Source: Muricea muricata (lineage: Eukaryota > Cnidaria > Anthozoa > Malacalcyonacea > Plexauridae). From it: DNA of 64,000 bases. The translations under genes and the position numbers were made by a program. Every line of letters starts with the position of its first letter. Positions within the stretch are counted from its first letter, which is position 1. The notes below the pieces were generated by a model that was given only the letters and a program-made list of their open reading frames with translations, ran no database searches and was not told where the DNA came from. Below are positions 13,590-23,778 of this stretch, one piece after another. Location: assembly GCA_963855995.1 (NCBI GenBank), contig OY979716.1:25473418-25537417 (forward strand), given 5' to 3'.

Positions 13590-13930
13590 TGGCAATATAC
13601 TGATGTATGCTTTCCATGCATCTCGATTCAAACAAAACGGCGATACGCTTTCTATGCGTACTCGATGCAAGCAAAATGGCTGTATACATACCCTTTCAAC
13701 GTGCACGCGATCAGAACTAAATGGCCATGTGACGCTTGGTCTGGCAAGTGGTAACTGCTATTTATTGTAATTGTAAACATGCGTCTTAACTTGCGTACTC
13801 GATCAAATATATGTGAATATTTGCTTCTATGTGTGCTCTATCTAAACAAAACAGCCGTACGCTTTCTATACGTTTTCGATCTAAACGAAACGCCCGTACA
13901 TACGCTTTCAAACACCGATCAAAACTAACC
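13590..13930. repeat. Degenerate minisatellite of about 50 bp period
   Basis: The phrase ACGCTTTCTATGCGTACTCG, followed by ATC-AAACAAAACGGCCGTA, recurs in diverged form at about 13600, 13645, 13690, 13845, 13880 and 13910. The repeats create short open frames with similar Lys/Arg/Thr-rich translations, which are not genes. Confidence 0.6.
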
Positions 13931-14548
13931 GACCTGACATACGCATACTTTAGGCTAGTTTGTGTACTCGATCTAGTATATACAAGTATTTACTATTACG
14001 TGTATCAACACTATCAAACTTATTTCTATCGAGATCGAGTTTATATAAGCGAAGAATATGTTGCCTCAACAGTATTAATCACCGAGCCAGCGGCGCCAAA
14101 GGGCGAGGGTTTCTAATTCTGAGATGCGAAAGTCATCCGCCATTATGTGTCGGTTTGGTTTGGTTTGGACGTTTGACCTTTTAGCTGACGTCATTAAATT
14201 CCGAGGTTGGACTGGTGACTAGGAACATCGTGATTGGCTGAATTGATATATTTTGTTTTCGTATTAGTCCCGACACGAAATTTAACTGTCACTGTTTTGC
14301 ATTCTTCAATTTTACAAATTTCTTTCTATTGATCTGGAAAGCAGTTTTTTAAACTAGAAATACATTACATGCAGAAACTCCTCGCCGTTTCAATTTTTCC
14401 TACTTTTCGAAAGTAAAAGTTAATCCACCCTTTTCGAGGTTGACCGACGGGGGTAACACGTGTAGCGTAATTCGAAACAGTCGGACAAACATTGCGGTTT
14501 CATTGTACTTGCGTATACAAATATTAAGTAGTTCGACTGCGAAAGAAA

Positions 14549-14815
14549 ATGGCTAAACACCGTGCGTGAGGCACTTGCAATAATGATTCGCGTTGCCCAG
14601 AAAGGTTAATAAATTCTGAAGGAAAATGTGTTCAATTTTACCATTTCCCGTCTTTTAAAAAAGAGAAAATACGACGAGAAGCATGGATAAGGGCGTGTTG
14701 TCGGGGCGACAACTTTGTTTGCACGAAACATTCTTATATCTGTGGATTGCACTTTATTGGTAATAATGGACCGACCCTGACCCAATTCCTGCTACTGCAA
14801 GCCGCGAAAAGGTTA
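14549..14815 (+). pseudogene. THAP zinc-finger domain remnant
   Basis: From the ATG at 14549 the translation matches the THAP (C2CH) plan. An N-terminal Cys region is followed by FYHFPSFKKEK (the F-x-FP motif), REAWIRA (the invariant Trp) and CGLHF (C-x2-H with Phe). THAP domains are zinc-dependent DNA-binding modules found in P-element-type transposases and in host factors. An in-frame TGA at 14567 sits where the first zinc-ligand Cys of a THAP domain is expected. A one-base frameshift near 14775 separates the downstream DPIPATAS-type segment. The reading is therefore broken twice. Confidence 0.75.
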
Positions 14816-14845
14816 GACAATACCCACATAAATGCACTCCCACAC

Positions 14846-15163
14846 TATGGTTGGCCACTTGTTTCAAAATGGGTTCGTGATATATGGGCTCTAATTCAAT
14901 GTATTCTTTTTCACTAAACACTTTAAACTCATATATATGTGTCTTTTAGACGCGTGTATATGCATACAAAACACCCATATCTACAGTATGCGTGTTTTGT
15001 ACGCCGTATATATGCGTGTTTTGTACGCATATATATGCGTGTTTTGTACGCATATACACGTCTAAAAGACACATATATATGCGTTTAAAGTGTTTGGTGA
15101 AAAATATACATTGGATTAGAGCCCATATATCACGAACCCAATTTTAAACAAATGGCCAACCAT
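14846..15163. repeat. 318-bp palindrome with a 28-bp tandem core
   Basis: The left arm begins ATGGTTGGCC and the right arm ends GGCCAACCAT. The arms pair over about 110 bp through GGGTTCGTGATATATGGGCT and the AAACACTTTAAAC block. The centre holds about three copies of a 28-bp unit containing TGCGTGTTTTGTACGCA, itself partly self-complementary. The right arm overlaps the C-terminal codons of the SAP-like frame, so that tail may be repeat-derived. Confidence 0.8.
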
Positions 15164-15552
15164 ATCACAATTGGTAATGGCTTTGTTAATAGAGATTCAA
15201 CATATCCCTCTTCAAAAAGACGATAGTCATCAAATGCTTTGTATGCGGCAAGCCCTTGTTTATCATATTCTGTGGAACTGTATATGAGATGATTAAAAAT
15301 ATCGAAAAGACCGAATGGCAGCGATGCGTTAAAATCATTTACATATTCGTGCGCTGAAGATAGCGGATCTTCTATTTCAACACTATGAATAATCAACTTG
15401 TTCTCCTGTTTTGATTTTGCATAGTCTAAGACAGGTATCAACATTTTTTCGACGGATTTCGCTATCTCAACTAATGCTGGTTTAAGATATCCAGTTACTG
15501 AAACGCCTCGCGCTTTTAAATATTGTTTCAAGTCAGAGCGACATTTTGTCAA
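15130..15552 (-). CDS. SAP-like protein fragment (SWIM/transposon-associated type)
   Basis: This 140-residue open frame begins with a SAP-like helix-extended-helix pattern (LKQYLKARGVSVTGYLK), a fold used for DNA binding. A central acidic segment and DDYRLFEEGYVESL follow. From memory, that phrase precedes the SWIM zinc finger in cnidarian YqaJ/SWIM proteins, but no SWIM or nuclease domain is seen here. The last 12-15 codons lie in the palindrome arm and are probably not native. It shares an element with the THAP remnant on the opposite strand. It looks like a captured or truncated fragment. Function is uncertain. Confidence 0.5.
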   Translation of the reverse strand: MTKCRSDLKQYLKARGVSVTGYLKPALVEIAKSVEKMLIPVLDYAKSKQENKLIIHSVEIEDPLSSAHEYVNDFNASLPFGLFDIFNHLIYSSTEYDKQGLAAYKAFDDYRLFEEGYVESLLTKPLPIVIWLAICLKLGS

Positions 15553-15572
15553 AATGATTGCGCTTCAAAGTA

Positions 15573-15863
15573 CTATCCATGCTTTGATAGAATTTTGCCC
15601 TTTTTTATTTTGCCTTTCTTTTTCTTTAAAAAGTAAATTTCGCTAAAATTATCGATAATCAATGGTTCCTCGTATACAAAAGTATTAACGCGACGCTTGT
15701 TGTTTGTCCGACTGTTTCGAGTTACTACACGTGTTACCCCCCGTCGGTCAAACCTCGAAAAGGGTGGATTGATCGTCACAAGATGCATTCCTATCCCAGA
15801 CTTACCTCTGCCTTCATTGATACATATACTTCTCCACTTGCTTGATCTTGTATTCCTAGGCAT
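15573..15863 (-). pseudogene. Basic open frame in the right arm, 5' exon-like segment
   Basis: This 96-residue Lys/Arg-rich frame overlaps the right inverted-repeat arm. Just upstream on the same strand (about 15890-15950) is a segment encoding MESVTMDVV-type sequence that recurs in direct orientation at 16894-17031. It may be the first exon of the same SAP/SWIM-type gene, but I cannot connect it confidently. The 3' end is Lys-rich and low in complexity. Confidence 0.3.
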
Positions 15864-16062
15864 TCTTCTTGATTCTCTTCTGGAACTACATCCATCGTAA
15901 CACTTTCCATTTTCCCAGATGATTTGTGATTTGCAGTAAAGTTAAAAAATTGAAACGACGAGGGGTTTCTGCATGTAAAGTATTTCTAGTTTAAAAATTG
16001 CTTTCCAGATCAATAGAAAGAAATTTGCAAAATGCAAAACAATTACAGTTAAATTTCCTGTC

Positions 16063-16657
16063 TTATCCCATATGTGTCATGAAAGCGGGCTTCTGATTGG
16101 TTCTCAGCAGGTAAGTTTTTTTCGAACTTACCTGCTTTTTCCGAACTTACCCGCTTTTCTCTTTTATCAATAAAACCGGCTTTCTGATTCGTTACAAAAA
16201 CCCGAACTTACCTGCTTGCTGCTTACGCTGCCGTCCGCCTCAAACTGCTCAACAACAAAGGCGAACAAAATTTAGCTGATGATTAAACCTACACTTTAAA
16301 GAACATTTTTGGGCTAAAGACGTCACAGAAACCAAGCAAAAAGAAACGGAAAATTGTTAACTAAAGACAATAGAGACCCTGATAAAGAAATATTAAGAGA
16401 CCAATAAGTTTAAGAAGAGAAAATGTTGACAAAATACATCGGCGACTCAGCGAGCCTCGGAAAACAACACAAGAAGATAAGTTTAGTATGGGATAAAAAC
16501 CCAACTTACTTGCAGGTTCGGTTGGTTCGGGATTAACGCACCTCGAGGTCTGACAGCTGTCCGAACCTACCTCGCTTCGCTCGGTAGGTTCGAACAGCTG
16601 TCAGACCCCTCGGTGCGTTAATCCCGAACCAACCTCCCTGCAAGTAAGTTTGTTATA
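16063..16657 (-). mobile_element. 595-bp fold-back element, copy 1
   Basis: The same sequence occurs, reverse-complemented and also exactly 595 bp long, at 44737-45331. In the strand given here it begins TATAACAAACTTACTTGC and ends CATATGGGATAA. The first 170 bp or so form an almost perfect hairpin whose arms contain GGGATTAACGCACC and CTGACAGCTGT. The other end has shorter inverted words around GGTAAGTTCG. Comparison with the uninterrupted opposite arm (about 14258-14290) shows a clean insertion with no evident target duplication. No protein is encoded. Confidence 0.85.
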
Positions 16658-16893
16658 GTGACTAATACAAAAACAAAATATATCAATTCAGCCAATCAGA
16701 ACGTTCCTAGTCACCAGTCCAGCCACGGAATTTAATGACGTCAGCTAAAAGATCGAACGTCCAAACAATTAAGACCGACACATAATGGCGGATGACTTTC
16801 GCATCTCAGAATTAGTAACCGTCGCCCCGGGCTTACGCGCCGCTGGCTCGGGGACAATTTAACTTTACTGCGAATCACAAATCATCTGGGAAA

Positions 16894-17031
16894 ATGGAAA
16901 GTGTCACGATGGATGTAGTTGCGGAAGAGAATCAAGAAGAATGCCTGGGAAAATTGGAACGGCGGGGGGTTTCTGCATGTAATGTATTTTCAGTTAGCTA
17001 TATACGGAGAATGGCCTCTGTGTCGAAATCT
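16894..17031 (+). CDS. Small frame repeating the SAP-element leader
   Basis: Forty-five codons start MESVTMDVVAEENQEE and then read KLERRGVSACNVF. The first part recurs on the minus strand at about 15890-15950. The second part recurs in both arms of the inverted-repeat element (about 14365-14400 and 15945-15990). The unit is therefore duplicated around the element's right end. It could be a short exon of the element gene; no function can be stated. Confidence 0.35.
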
Positions 17032-18016
17032 TGATGAGAATAGGGTGAATCTTCGAGCATAAATCTCGGAGTAGCGATGTAGATCAGATCACTCCTGATG
17101 AAGACACCAGACCGGATTGCAAAACCTTCCTTCATGAATGCAATTCAAACGGGCTCTGCATTAATTTAAATATATCCAAAGCGCGAGCGTATCATTATTA
17201 TTTCATATGGTTGCCGTGAATAACTTCATAATATACTGCTTTAGTCTGCAATATTTGTCTCTTTTCGAAAAATAAAAAATAAATGTATGTATTCGAAATT
17301 ATTTCTGGTAATCTTGTTTTGAAAATAATACCGATCGAGGACACGTGTAATGCATGTAATGAGTTTGAAGAAATAAGTAGAAAAGTATTTTCCCCATTTT
17401 CACATTTCAATTAAAGATGCTGTTCTGTGTTCCCACTTTGATTAACAAAGGATGACCCACAGGTGCAAATATTGCTCAGAATTTTCATCTTTACAACTTT
17501 TTCTGAACTGAAACTCTGGTGTATATTCATTTATGAGCATAACAGCCCAGAACAGTGTCAGTTAGTAATATCGTATGTAGAAGTTCAATTGTAAACAAAG
17601 CGTTTGTTTACACATTACGGACTTTGCAACATTACGCACTATGGAGACGTATATTTGAACTAAGACCCCTAGGAAGGTGTAGCAACAACCTAGTACCTAG
17701 GCTTCTATCTACGCTTCCGGGAAGTCACCTGAAGCGTAGATATTAGCATAAGCACTAGGTTGGTGTAGCAAGTGTACTTTCTCGCTTATTCTTAACAAAA
17801 TAGACCTATCTCTACACCATCATAGGAAAAACTTTAAAGTAACTTGGGAACAAAACTTGTAAAAATAAAAATCAATCATGTCCGCGATTTCCGACCATGT
17901 AGTTACGATAATCAGATTATCAAGGCTTCAGTAGATAGGACCATATGGCAATGCTGAAGAATGACGTGCAACAATGCACCTATATTAAATGTAAATAATC
18001 ATAAATTCAAACTTAC
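17032..18016. other. Intron sequence, no gene
   Basis: AT-rich intron between the inverted-repeat element and the first TLDc exon. One small inverted repeat (about 17680-17762) pairs CAACCTAGT with ACTAGGTTG and contains a CTACGCTTC/GAAGCGTAG hairpin. Nothing else stands out. Confidence 0.6.
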
Positions 18017-18271
18017 CTCCAGCCCATGTAACAGTACAATATATATATCCGCCAAAAATGAGATTTTTCGAATCCTTGAGAACTTTGACAATCGTTAAAG
18101 TAGGAATTTTCCCATCACAATTACTGTGAAATGTTGAAGCTGCCCAACCGTCCCTGGTGGCTCGCCAACATGCTGGCCAATTTCCATTCTTTGGCAACCA
18201 TTCTCCCAATTTTTTTGCAAAGTTCAATTCCATCGGCTCAGACGAAAGTATTTGTGAATCAAAACCATCAA
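18017..18271 (-). CDS. Exon, N-terminal half of a TLDc domain
   Basis: This 255-nt (85-codon) exon is bounded by AG (18272-18273) and GTAAGT (from 18016 downward), phase 1 on both sides. It encodes a conserved TLDc start (SQILSSEPMELNFAKKLGEW), then CWRATRDGWAASTFHSNCDG, the hallmark TLDc segment, and IFGGYI. It joins in frame to the terminal exon at 11545-11888 to make a full-length TLDc domain. The typical T-D-x-x-W after FGGY is replaced by IYCTVTW, a mild departure. No stops or frameshifts are present. The ATG inside (18233) is not needed as a start. Confidence 0.88.
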
Positions 18272-18881
18272 CTAAATTTAAATTTTAACAAAAGAACGTC
18301 TTACAAAAACTCGTTTGGCTTAGTGAAATGCAAGGTGAATTAGGTAATTCACTGGGGTTTTTTCGCTAAAGTATCCATAGAAATAATTGCAATGTTTAGC
18401 ATTTTCAGGATTTTTATACTAGTGAAACATCCGTCTTTCACTTCTTTTTGATCTCAGGCTTCCTTGAAATACACCTAGTCAAGAGTCCTGCCGTCTAAGA
18501 GTGTAATACCCCTTGCCAAAAAATAAATAAATAAAATTGCCAGAGTTGGGGGTCAAGATTTTATTTTAGGGGGGGGGGGGAAGGAAGTTCGCTATAGTGA
18601 TTAAGATAAATATTTATTTTCTGTTAAAAGAAGTAACAAAATTTTCTTGTTTGTAACGTCAATGAAGCGAGCATTTAACGCTTTTAAACATACTTTAAAG
18701 TGTTAAAGTATATGAATGGCTTTTGAGTGTTGTGTAGGCACGTTATCATGTTTCGCGTGCAACTGTGCGCAACGCACAATGTGTGGTCTATTCTCTGTTT
18801 TCTGTTTCATAGTGTTTTATGAGACACAAATTATATTTCTGCTAATCACTAGAATTGGAATTGTCAAGTTACTTTTGCGCT
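18272..18881. other. Intron sequence, no gene
   Basis: AT-rich intron upstream (in gene sense) of the TLDc exon. It includes a G-homopolymer run at about 18570-18580. The frame at 18716-18958 + runs into the hAT MITE and has no domain support. Confidence 0.55.
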
Positions 18882-19035
18882 CAGTACGTAGCGAAGCCAG
18901 CCCGACAAGTTGGTCATGCTATGCAAATTTTAATCCTTACCATTATTCATTTCTTTAGAAATTGATTCCTTATCCGATCCATAAACACAGAAATTTGCAT
19001 TTGCATGACCAAATGTCGGGCTGGCTTTGCCACTG
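18882..19035. mobile_element. hAT-type MITE with perfect 8-bp target duplication
   Basis: The 154-bp element starts CAGTACGTAGCGAAGCCAGC and ends with the complement GGCTGGCTTTGCCACTG. Perfect 8-bp duplications TTTGCGCT flank it at 18874-18881 and 19036-19043. An 8-bp duplication with CAG...CTG ends is typical of the hAT superfamily. A related copy lies at 28087-28255. No transposase is encoded. Confidence 0.9.
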
Positions 19036-20029
19036 TTTGCGCTCAAAAACAGGTGAAAAACTGGTTAATACGTATTTATCGTTCTTGAACTGTTCACCTG
19101 AAAATTGACTTGCGTAGAAACAAAGGTCCGTGGAGGTTAGATCAAAACTGTATTTAACACTTAAATATTCTCATTATCTTTCTTGCAGTTTTATTTTGAA
19201 ATAAACTAACTCCAAGGTTGTGTGAAATTTTCTGTGTTTTATAAGGGAATTATAAAGCCGATTCAGGTAGATTGTTATCTTTCACGGCGGAATATCCATA
19301 ACTGGTGTGGGGGTAATATTCATATGTTCGTGTTTCCACTTAGCTGTATTCTATATCTGGAGATTGCGCTCCTATATCTTCGTCAGTCAAAGAATGAAGC
19401 CACAAACATGGCCGCCGAGTGACGTAAAACACGGCATTTGAAATAACAATTATTGAGCTTTACTGGAGGAGTGGCTCGACAAAAACAAGTGGCTCCAAGA
19501 ACATTGCAGATTTTGACGCCATCTCCATGACAGCTGGTCCCTTATTCTCATGCTAATTACCATTGACCCGGCCCAACAACAGCTAAAAACACTCAAAACT
19601 ATTTATTTATTAACAACACTGGCAAATTACTTACTCAAATTAACATTGATATTCATGCTAGCGTTATCTAAATTGCTATTTCATGCAAATTTAATTTTGC
19701 AATAAAATACCCCTGCTTTCCACTTGAGACCAAAGTTACACACTCAGGCCTGACCTGCCCTCATGCTATATCATATTTCATATTACATGTAGACTGTCCC
19801 ATTATGAACAAAGGGTAGACACCAATATAGCTCCTTTTACCTATTACTAAATATGGATAATATCCATTGCTGCTATCTTATTTTTATTTAGTTTCTAGAA
19901 AAGTATTTTACTCTTCGCACTTGAGCTGACCATAAACACCAATGTGAATTAATTGATCAGGATAATGAGCTGAGTAAAATATATGGAGTTACTAGGCGCT
20001 CAATTCTTTGCTACTCACAATATTATCAT
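19036..20029. other. Non-coding intron sequence
   Basis: Nothing beyond AT-rich sequence is recognised. The short frame at 19222-19422 + has no support. Confidence 0.55.
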
Positions 20030-21110
20030 GTAGTAGTAAAAACTTTATTCACCCACGCTAACCCTGTCAACCGAAGCTGATTTCCACAGGGGGCGTGCAA
20101 TAAGAAAATACAAGAATATTTACAAGACTAAGATATTTACAAAAGATAATAACTAAATCTAAGTAAGAGAATCTAGAATAAAGAAAGCATGCATTTACAA
20201 ATTTCTATTCTAAGTTTGTATAAGTTATTTTCGTACTAATAAATGCGAGTAGCTATCCTATTTTGAAAACATGAGAAGGTTTTGCACTCCCTAATATCAT
20301 TTGGAGTTCCATAGGTGAGCGCCGTCGTACATGAAACTATTTTTCATGTTATTGGTTCGAGGTTGTGGCAAACAAAGACTACTCGAAGATACCTCGAAGT
20401 TTGTGATTTGTCCCCTTTCTTTTATATTAAGTAAAAAGATTTGAGTGACTCTGGACCCATTTTATTTAAAGTTTTGTACATTAGTTTTGGTTTTGCCCTT
20501 TTTCTCATCAAGTTAAGTAGCTCCCAGCCCAAGGCGGATAAAGCAAATGACGAATTGATATCATTGCTCATATTCATGATGACTCGAGCGGCTCTATTTT
20601 GAAGTTTCTGAAGCCGTTTTGTTTGTGTTTCACCTGATACATTCCACATTTCACAACAACAATGAATAATCGATGTGTGGACGAACAATAGCGTTATACA
20701 GGCTGAAATGAGTGTTTCTTTGTCAACAAAAGGTTTGATACGACAAAGAGAACAGATTCCTGGTGTTATTTTTCTGCAGACATTTTTAGTATTATTTTTC
20801 CAAGATAAATGTTGGTACACTATTATTCCAAGAGTTTTGCATTTATCAACTTTACTTGTTTGTTTGTTTTCAATAAAAGTTTTTGGGTGAAAATCTTTTA
20901 TCATTTGCCTAGAACCAATCAACATGAACTCAGTTTTACCTACATTTAAACTAAGTTTATTGGCTATTAGCCAGTTTCTAAGACTTTCTAAATCAGAATT
21001 TACTGCATTTTCAACATCAGTCATCGAGTCTCCAGAAGCTGTGAGATTTTTATCATCAGCAAATAGTCAGGTTTTGTAAAATTAAGACACTCGGGCAGAT
21101 CATTAATGGA
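20030..21110 (-). mobile_element. 5'-truncated APE-type LINE (CR1/Jockey-like group), copy A
   Basis: The 3' end has an AATAAA-containing tail (complement of 20030-20060) ending in a TACTACTA-like short repeat. The body encodes the C-terminal reverse-transcriptase thumb and connection regions. The 5' end is truncated at about 21106-21110, where a decayed transposase in the opposite orientation begins. It lies in a large intron of the EGF-TLDc gene on the same strand. Confidence 0.75.
20422..21110 (-). pseudogene. Reverse transcriptase C-terminal fragment
   Basis: A 200-residue frame starts just after the catalytic FADD box, which is encoded at about 21045-21055 in the same frame. Motifs in order are SLNVGKTEFM, KTLGIIV (the conserved LG-V strand) and LQKLQNRAARVI, the usual end of this LINE group. 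Upstream, INDLPECL is in a different frame from FADD, so a frameshift separates motif B' from the catalytic motif. The 5' two thirds of the RT and the endonuclease are missing. It is not functional. Confidence 0.8.
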
Positions 21111-21670
21111 TGATATGGAAGGAGTTCTCCAGTATGTGTGTACAGAAATGTTAAAAGATTTTATATTCGAAAATAAATACGTATACTTCACCATTGAGCT
21201 GTTAACTGAAAGAATAGGCTGTTTTCATTATGGTTACTTTAACAGGAGTAAGCCATCACCGATCATCTGCGAATCACTAAAGAGTGTCAATGATAGTCTT
21301 AAACAGAAAGGCGTGTACCATTTGTACTGTGCAATATGTAGTGATTTTACCTCCTGATTTACGTCCCCTCTTGATTTAATTTTTTCTACATCTTAGCTAG
21401 CAAATGTGGTGTTTGGGAAACTTCCTTCCCTTGGTGATTGGTGGTGCAATCCCAAATGATGATGAGAAATGGCAACATTTTTTTGTTGCCCCTCAAAATT
21501 ATATTTTGTTGTGCTTGCACCTGTTGCAAGTGAATAGATGAACTTGCCATTCTAGAAGGTTACATAGAGGATTTCTTGTGGAATTTATTGCATCTACCCA
21601 GGAAGATCAATAATTTCCAAGATGCACTACATAGTTCATTATCTGGCACATATTTACAGGTATAATTTTG
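21106..21670 (+). pseudogene. Decayed DDE-transposase fragment (possibly CACTA/Plavaka-like)
   Basis: The frame 21106-21357 reads DDMEGVLQY and GCFHYGYFN, then PSPIICESL. Further pieces in shifted frames read WCLGNFLPLVIGGAIP (about 21400-21455) and SKMHYIVHYLAHIY (about 21618-21660). Their order and character fit a large cnidarian transposase family with an M-H-D-x-x-EGV-QY block. I assign CACTA/Plavaka tentatively, from memory. The piece ends at a candidate donor, ACAG followed by GTATAA. Several frameshifts and stops make it a pseudogene. The LINE on its left appears to have inserted into it. Confidence 0.5.
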
Positions 21671-23392
21671 TTTTTTTTATGGTAACTTTGTTTGTTCTAC
21701 TTCAATAGGCATCCGCTAGGTTCTCTCAAGTCATTTTTTCAGTTCCTATTTCATTTTTCAATTACTTTTTTCAAAGTTTGTTTTGGTGGAGCGTCATCAA
21801 ACACGCATTTGTTACCGAGTGCACAAGCTGTAAGGCAAGAGATGAAGAAGAAATTCTGTTTCAATGTGCAGCTATGTTTTTAAATAAAAGTGCATATTGT
21901 TTTATGCACCATAATTCTTAATAAATTTTAGTCAATTTTACTGAGAAAAAAACAATTTCTCGCACTGAGTCCAACTGCTTAGGCAACTTAGCTAAAGCTT
22001 AAGCGCATTCATCACTCAAAAATTGACTAAAAAAGCCCAAACTGGTAGTTGCCTAGCAAATCAATACATAACCTTTAGGACTTACAATGTTTTGGCTTGA
22101 TAGCTTTTGTTCATGCTTGTGTCAGTCAGCAGCTTGAAAAATATTGTTGGTTGAATTTCCTGGTTTAAACTTAAAAAAGTATGCTATTTACAGGCTATGA
22201 TTCAATAATTTATAAAAAATCACTATATTATATACAGCACTACAATTTCATGATATGTTATGGCATTATGAACATTTTTCATTATGCTCACAGACTTTTA
22301 CCTTATGTCCACCGTACGTAGTTGGAGAGAACTTTTTCATGGTCATGTATTGTTGCTTGCTTCATTAGAAAAATATTGAAATTTTTACAACCTAAATGCA
22401 AGCTCTTACATTTTTAGACATGTAATGTTGCTATAAAAATATTAAATTTTATTTCACTCCTTGTTACTCGAATTGCTTTAGTTGACATTGCCTGAATACT
22501 TGCATTTTCTGTCCAACTTCTGTTTTCAGTTAAGGTTAGATAAATGCAGCTTATTGTGCATGATGAGTTATTGTTCACATAAACTATGTAATAGAGGCAT
22601 TTAAGGTTTTAAACATTGCATAGTAAATTACTGATGAATGAAGTTGCCTGAATTGCTGCTAAAAGTTATCATTGTTTCTTCTGTAAATAATTTCCGTTTC
22701 CAGAAATTTTTTTATTCCGTACCCATGATCCGAGGAACAAAAATATTTTTTTACCCCTGCTGATGAGTATTATACTCTACAGTTTATATCACAGTTTAAG
22801 TTTAAAATGACTTTGCTTTTACAAGACAATTGTATGTCTACATTTTCATGTCTCATCATCTTTTTTTCATCAGGTGAAGGAATTGCCAAAGCAAATGAAA
22901 TCCAGTATAGTTAAAATGCAGCATATACTACAGAATACAAAACAACGGTAACTTCAATAATAAACGTTTTGAATTTAGTTTAATCTAGCTTTTGATTATA
23001 ATTATTTTAGTCATCATCAGTTTATATCACAGTTTAAGTTTAAAATGTCTTAGCTTTTACAAGACCGGCTGCATGTGTACAAGATTCACAATAGACAAAT
23101 TTAGCTAACGTTTGTTTATACCCAATTCACGTTTTAAGATCACTCACATGCCTAGTTACTATTATATTAGCTTGCGGCAGCGTAACGGAGAGCAAAAGTA
23201 ACTACTCATTCAGAAGTATGGACATGAGTGAATAACTCGTATTCATCACTCGTATGCCTAATGCCAGGTTACTTTTGTCCTAAAGCACTCTTCCGCAAAT
23301 GAGAACAATGGTATCCAACCATTTGAATAATCCAAAGTTAGGAATTGGGAGGCAACGGGAAAAGCATTGCTAGCTAAATTTGTCTACCTGCT
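21671..23392. other. Non-coding, with a local direct repeat
   Basis: The phrase AGTTTATATCACAGTTTAAG with following bases occurs at about 22782 and again at 23019. The block CATGTCTCATCATC at 22846 recurs at about 27418, and 22925-22990 has an inverted, diverged counterpart at about 27480-27555. These fragments flank the Harbinger-type nest on both sides. No gene is recognised. Confidence 0.5.
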
Positions 23393-23577
23393 GGGGCCGG
23401 TTGTATCAAGCTCTTAACTGCTTTTTAACCACCCAAAAAGTAGTTAAATAGTGATTAACTTTAACCACGTAGTTAGGCCGGTTGCACAAAAAAGCAGTTA
23501 GCGTTAACTGCAGTTAAAAAATAGTTAAAGTTAACTATCCTCAATGGCATAGTTAACTTCTCAAAACCTAGTTAAAT

Positions 23578-23778
23578 ATGGCGGCTGTATTAAGAGTGAT
23601 CAACTTTCATGAGCGAGAAAATACTGAAAGGCAACGCTTACCTAGAGTTTTTAATTGTCATCTTCCCTGGGAAGATTTCTCAATTGAAGAACTCCTAAAA
23701 CGCTATAGATTTGGCGGAGAATCCTTGCTTTTTATAGCGCGACTCATCGACGGCGAAGTGAGACCACTAACAAGGTGA
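23578..23778 (+). pseudogene. Harbinger transposase N-terminal exon
   Basis: The ATG at 23578 opens a 66-codon frame with LPRVFNCHLPWEDFSIEELL and then YRFGGESLLF. This corresponds to the F-x-x-R-x-L and D-x-x-L-x-x-x-YR region at the start of HARBI1-like transposases, followed by RPLT. It can end at a candidate donor (AACAAG followed by GTGAAA at 23775) or at TGA 23776. No downstream DDE domain was found within the element, so only this exon remains recognisable. Function would be DNA transposition with the partner Myb-like protein, not seen here. Confidence 0.6.

Larger units (their letters stand above)
11889..14081. other. Last intron, right part: small repeats, no gene
   Basis: This stretch belongs to the 6.1-kb intron between the two TLDc exons. 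It contains a short MITE-like inverted repeat (12255-12404) and a degenerate minisatellite (13590-13930), listed separately. Nothing else here looks coding. The frame at 13829-14116 + only reads through the minisatellite. Confidence 0.6.
14082..16851. mobile_element. Long-inverted-repeat element carrying THAP and SAP-like remnants
   Basis: The outer ends begin CCGAGCCAGCGGCGC and continue as inverted repeats: 14082-14492 pairs with 15707-16062 plus 16658-16851. A 595-bp fold-back element is inserted in the right arm, and about 150 bp in that arm is absent on the left. Between the arms lie a plus-strand THAP remnant (14549-14815), a 318-bp palindrome (14846-15163) and a minus-strand SAP-like frame (15130-15552). 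It sits in the last intron of the EGF-TLDc gene. No target duplication is clear. It may be a non-autonomous DNA transposon that captured host or transposase gene pieces. Confidence 0.65.

Noticed and set aside
18233-18233. ATG within the first TLDc exon as a translation start
   Set aside because: Conserved TLDc residues lie upstream of it to the AG acceptor, so the exon is internal.
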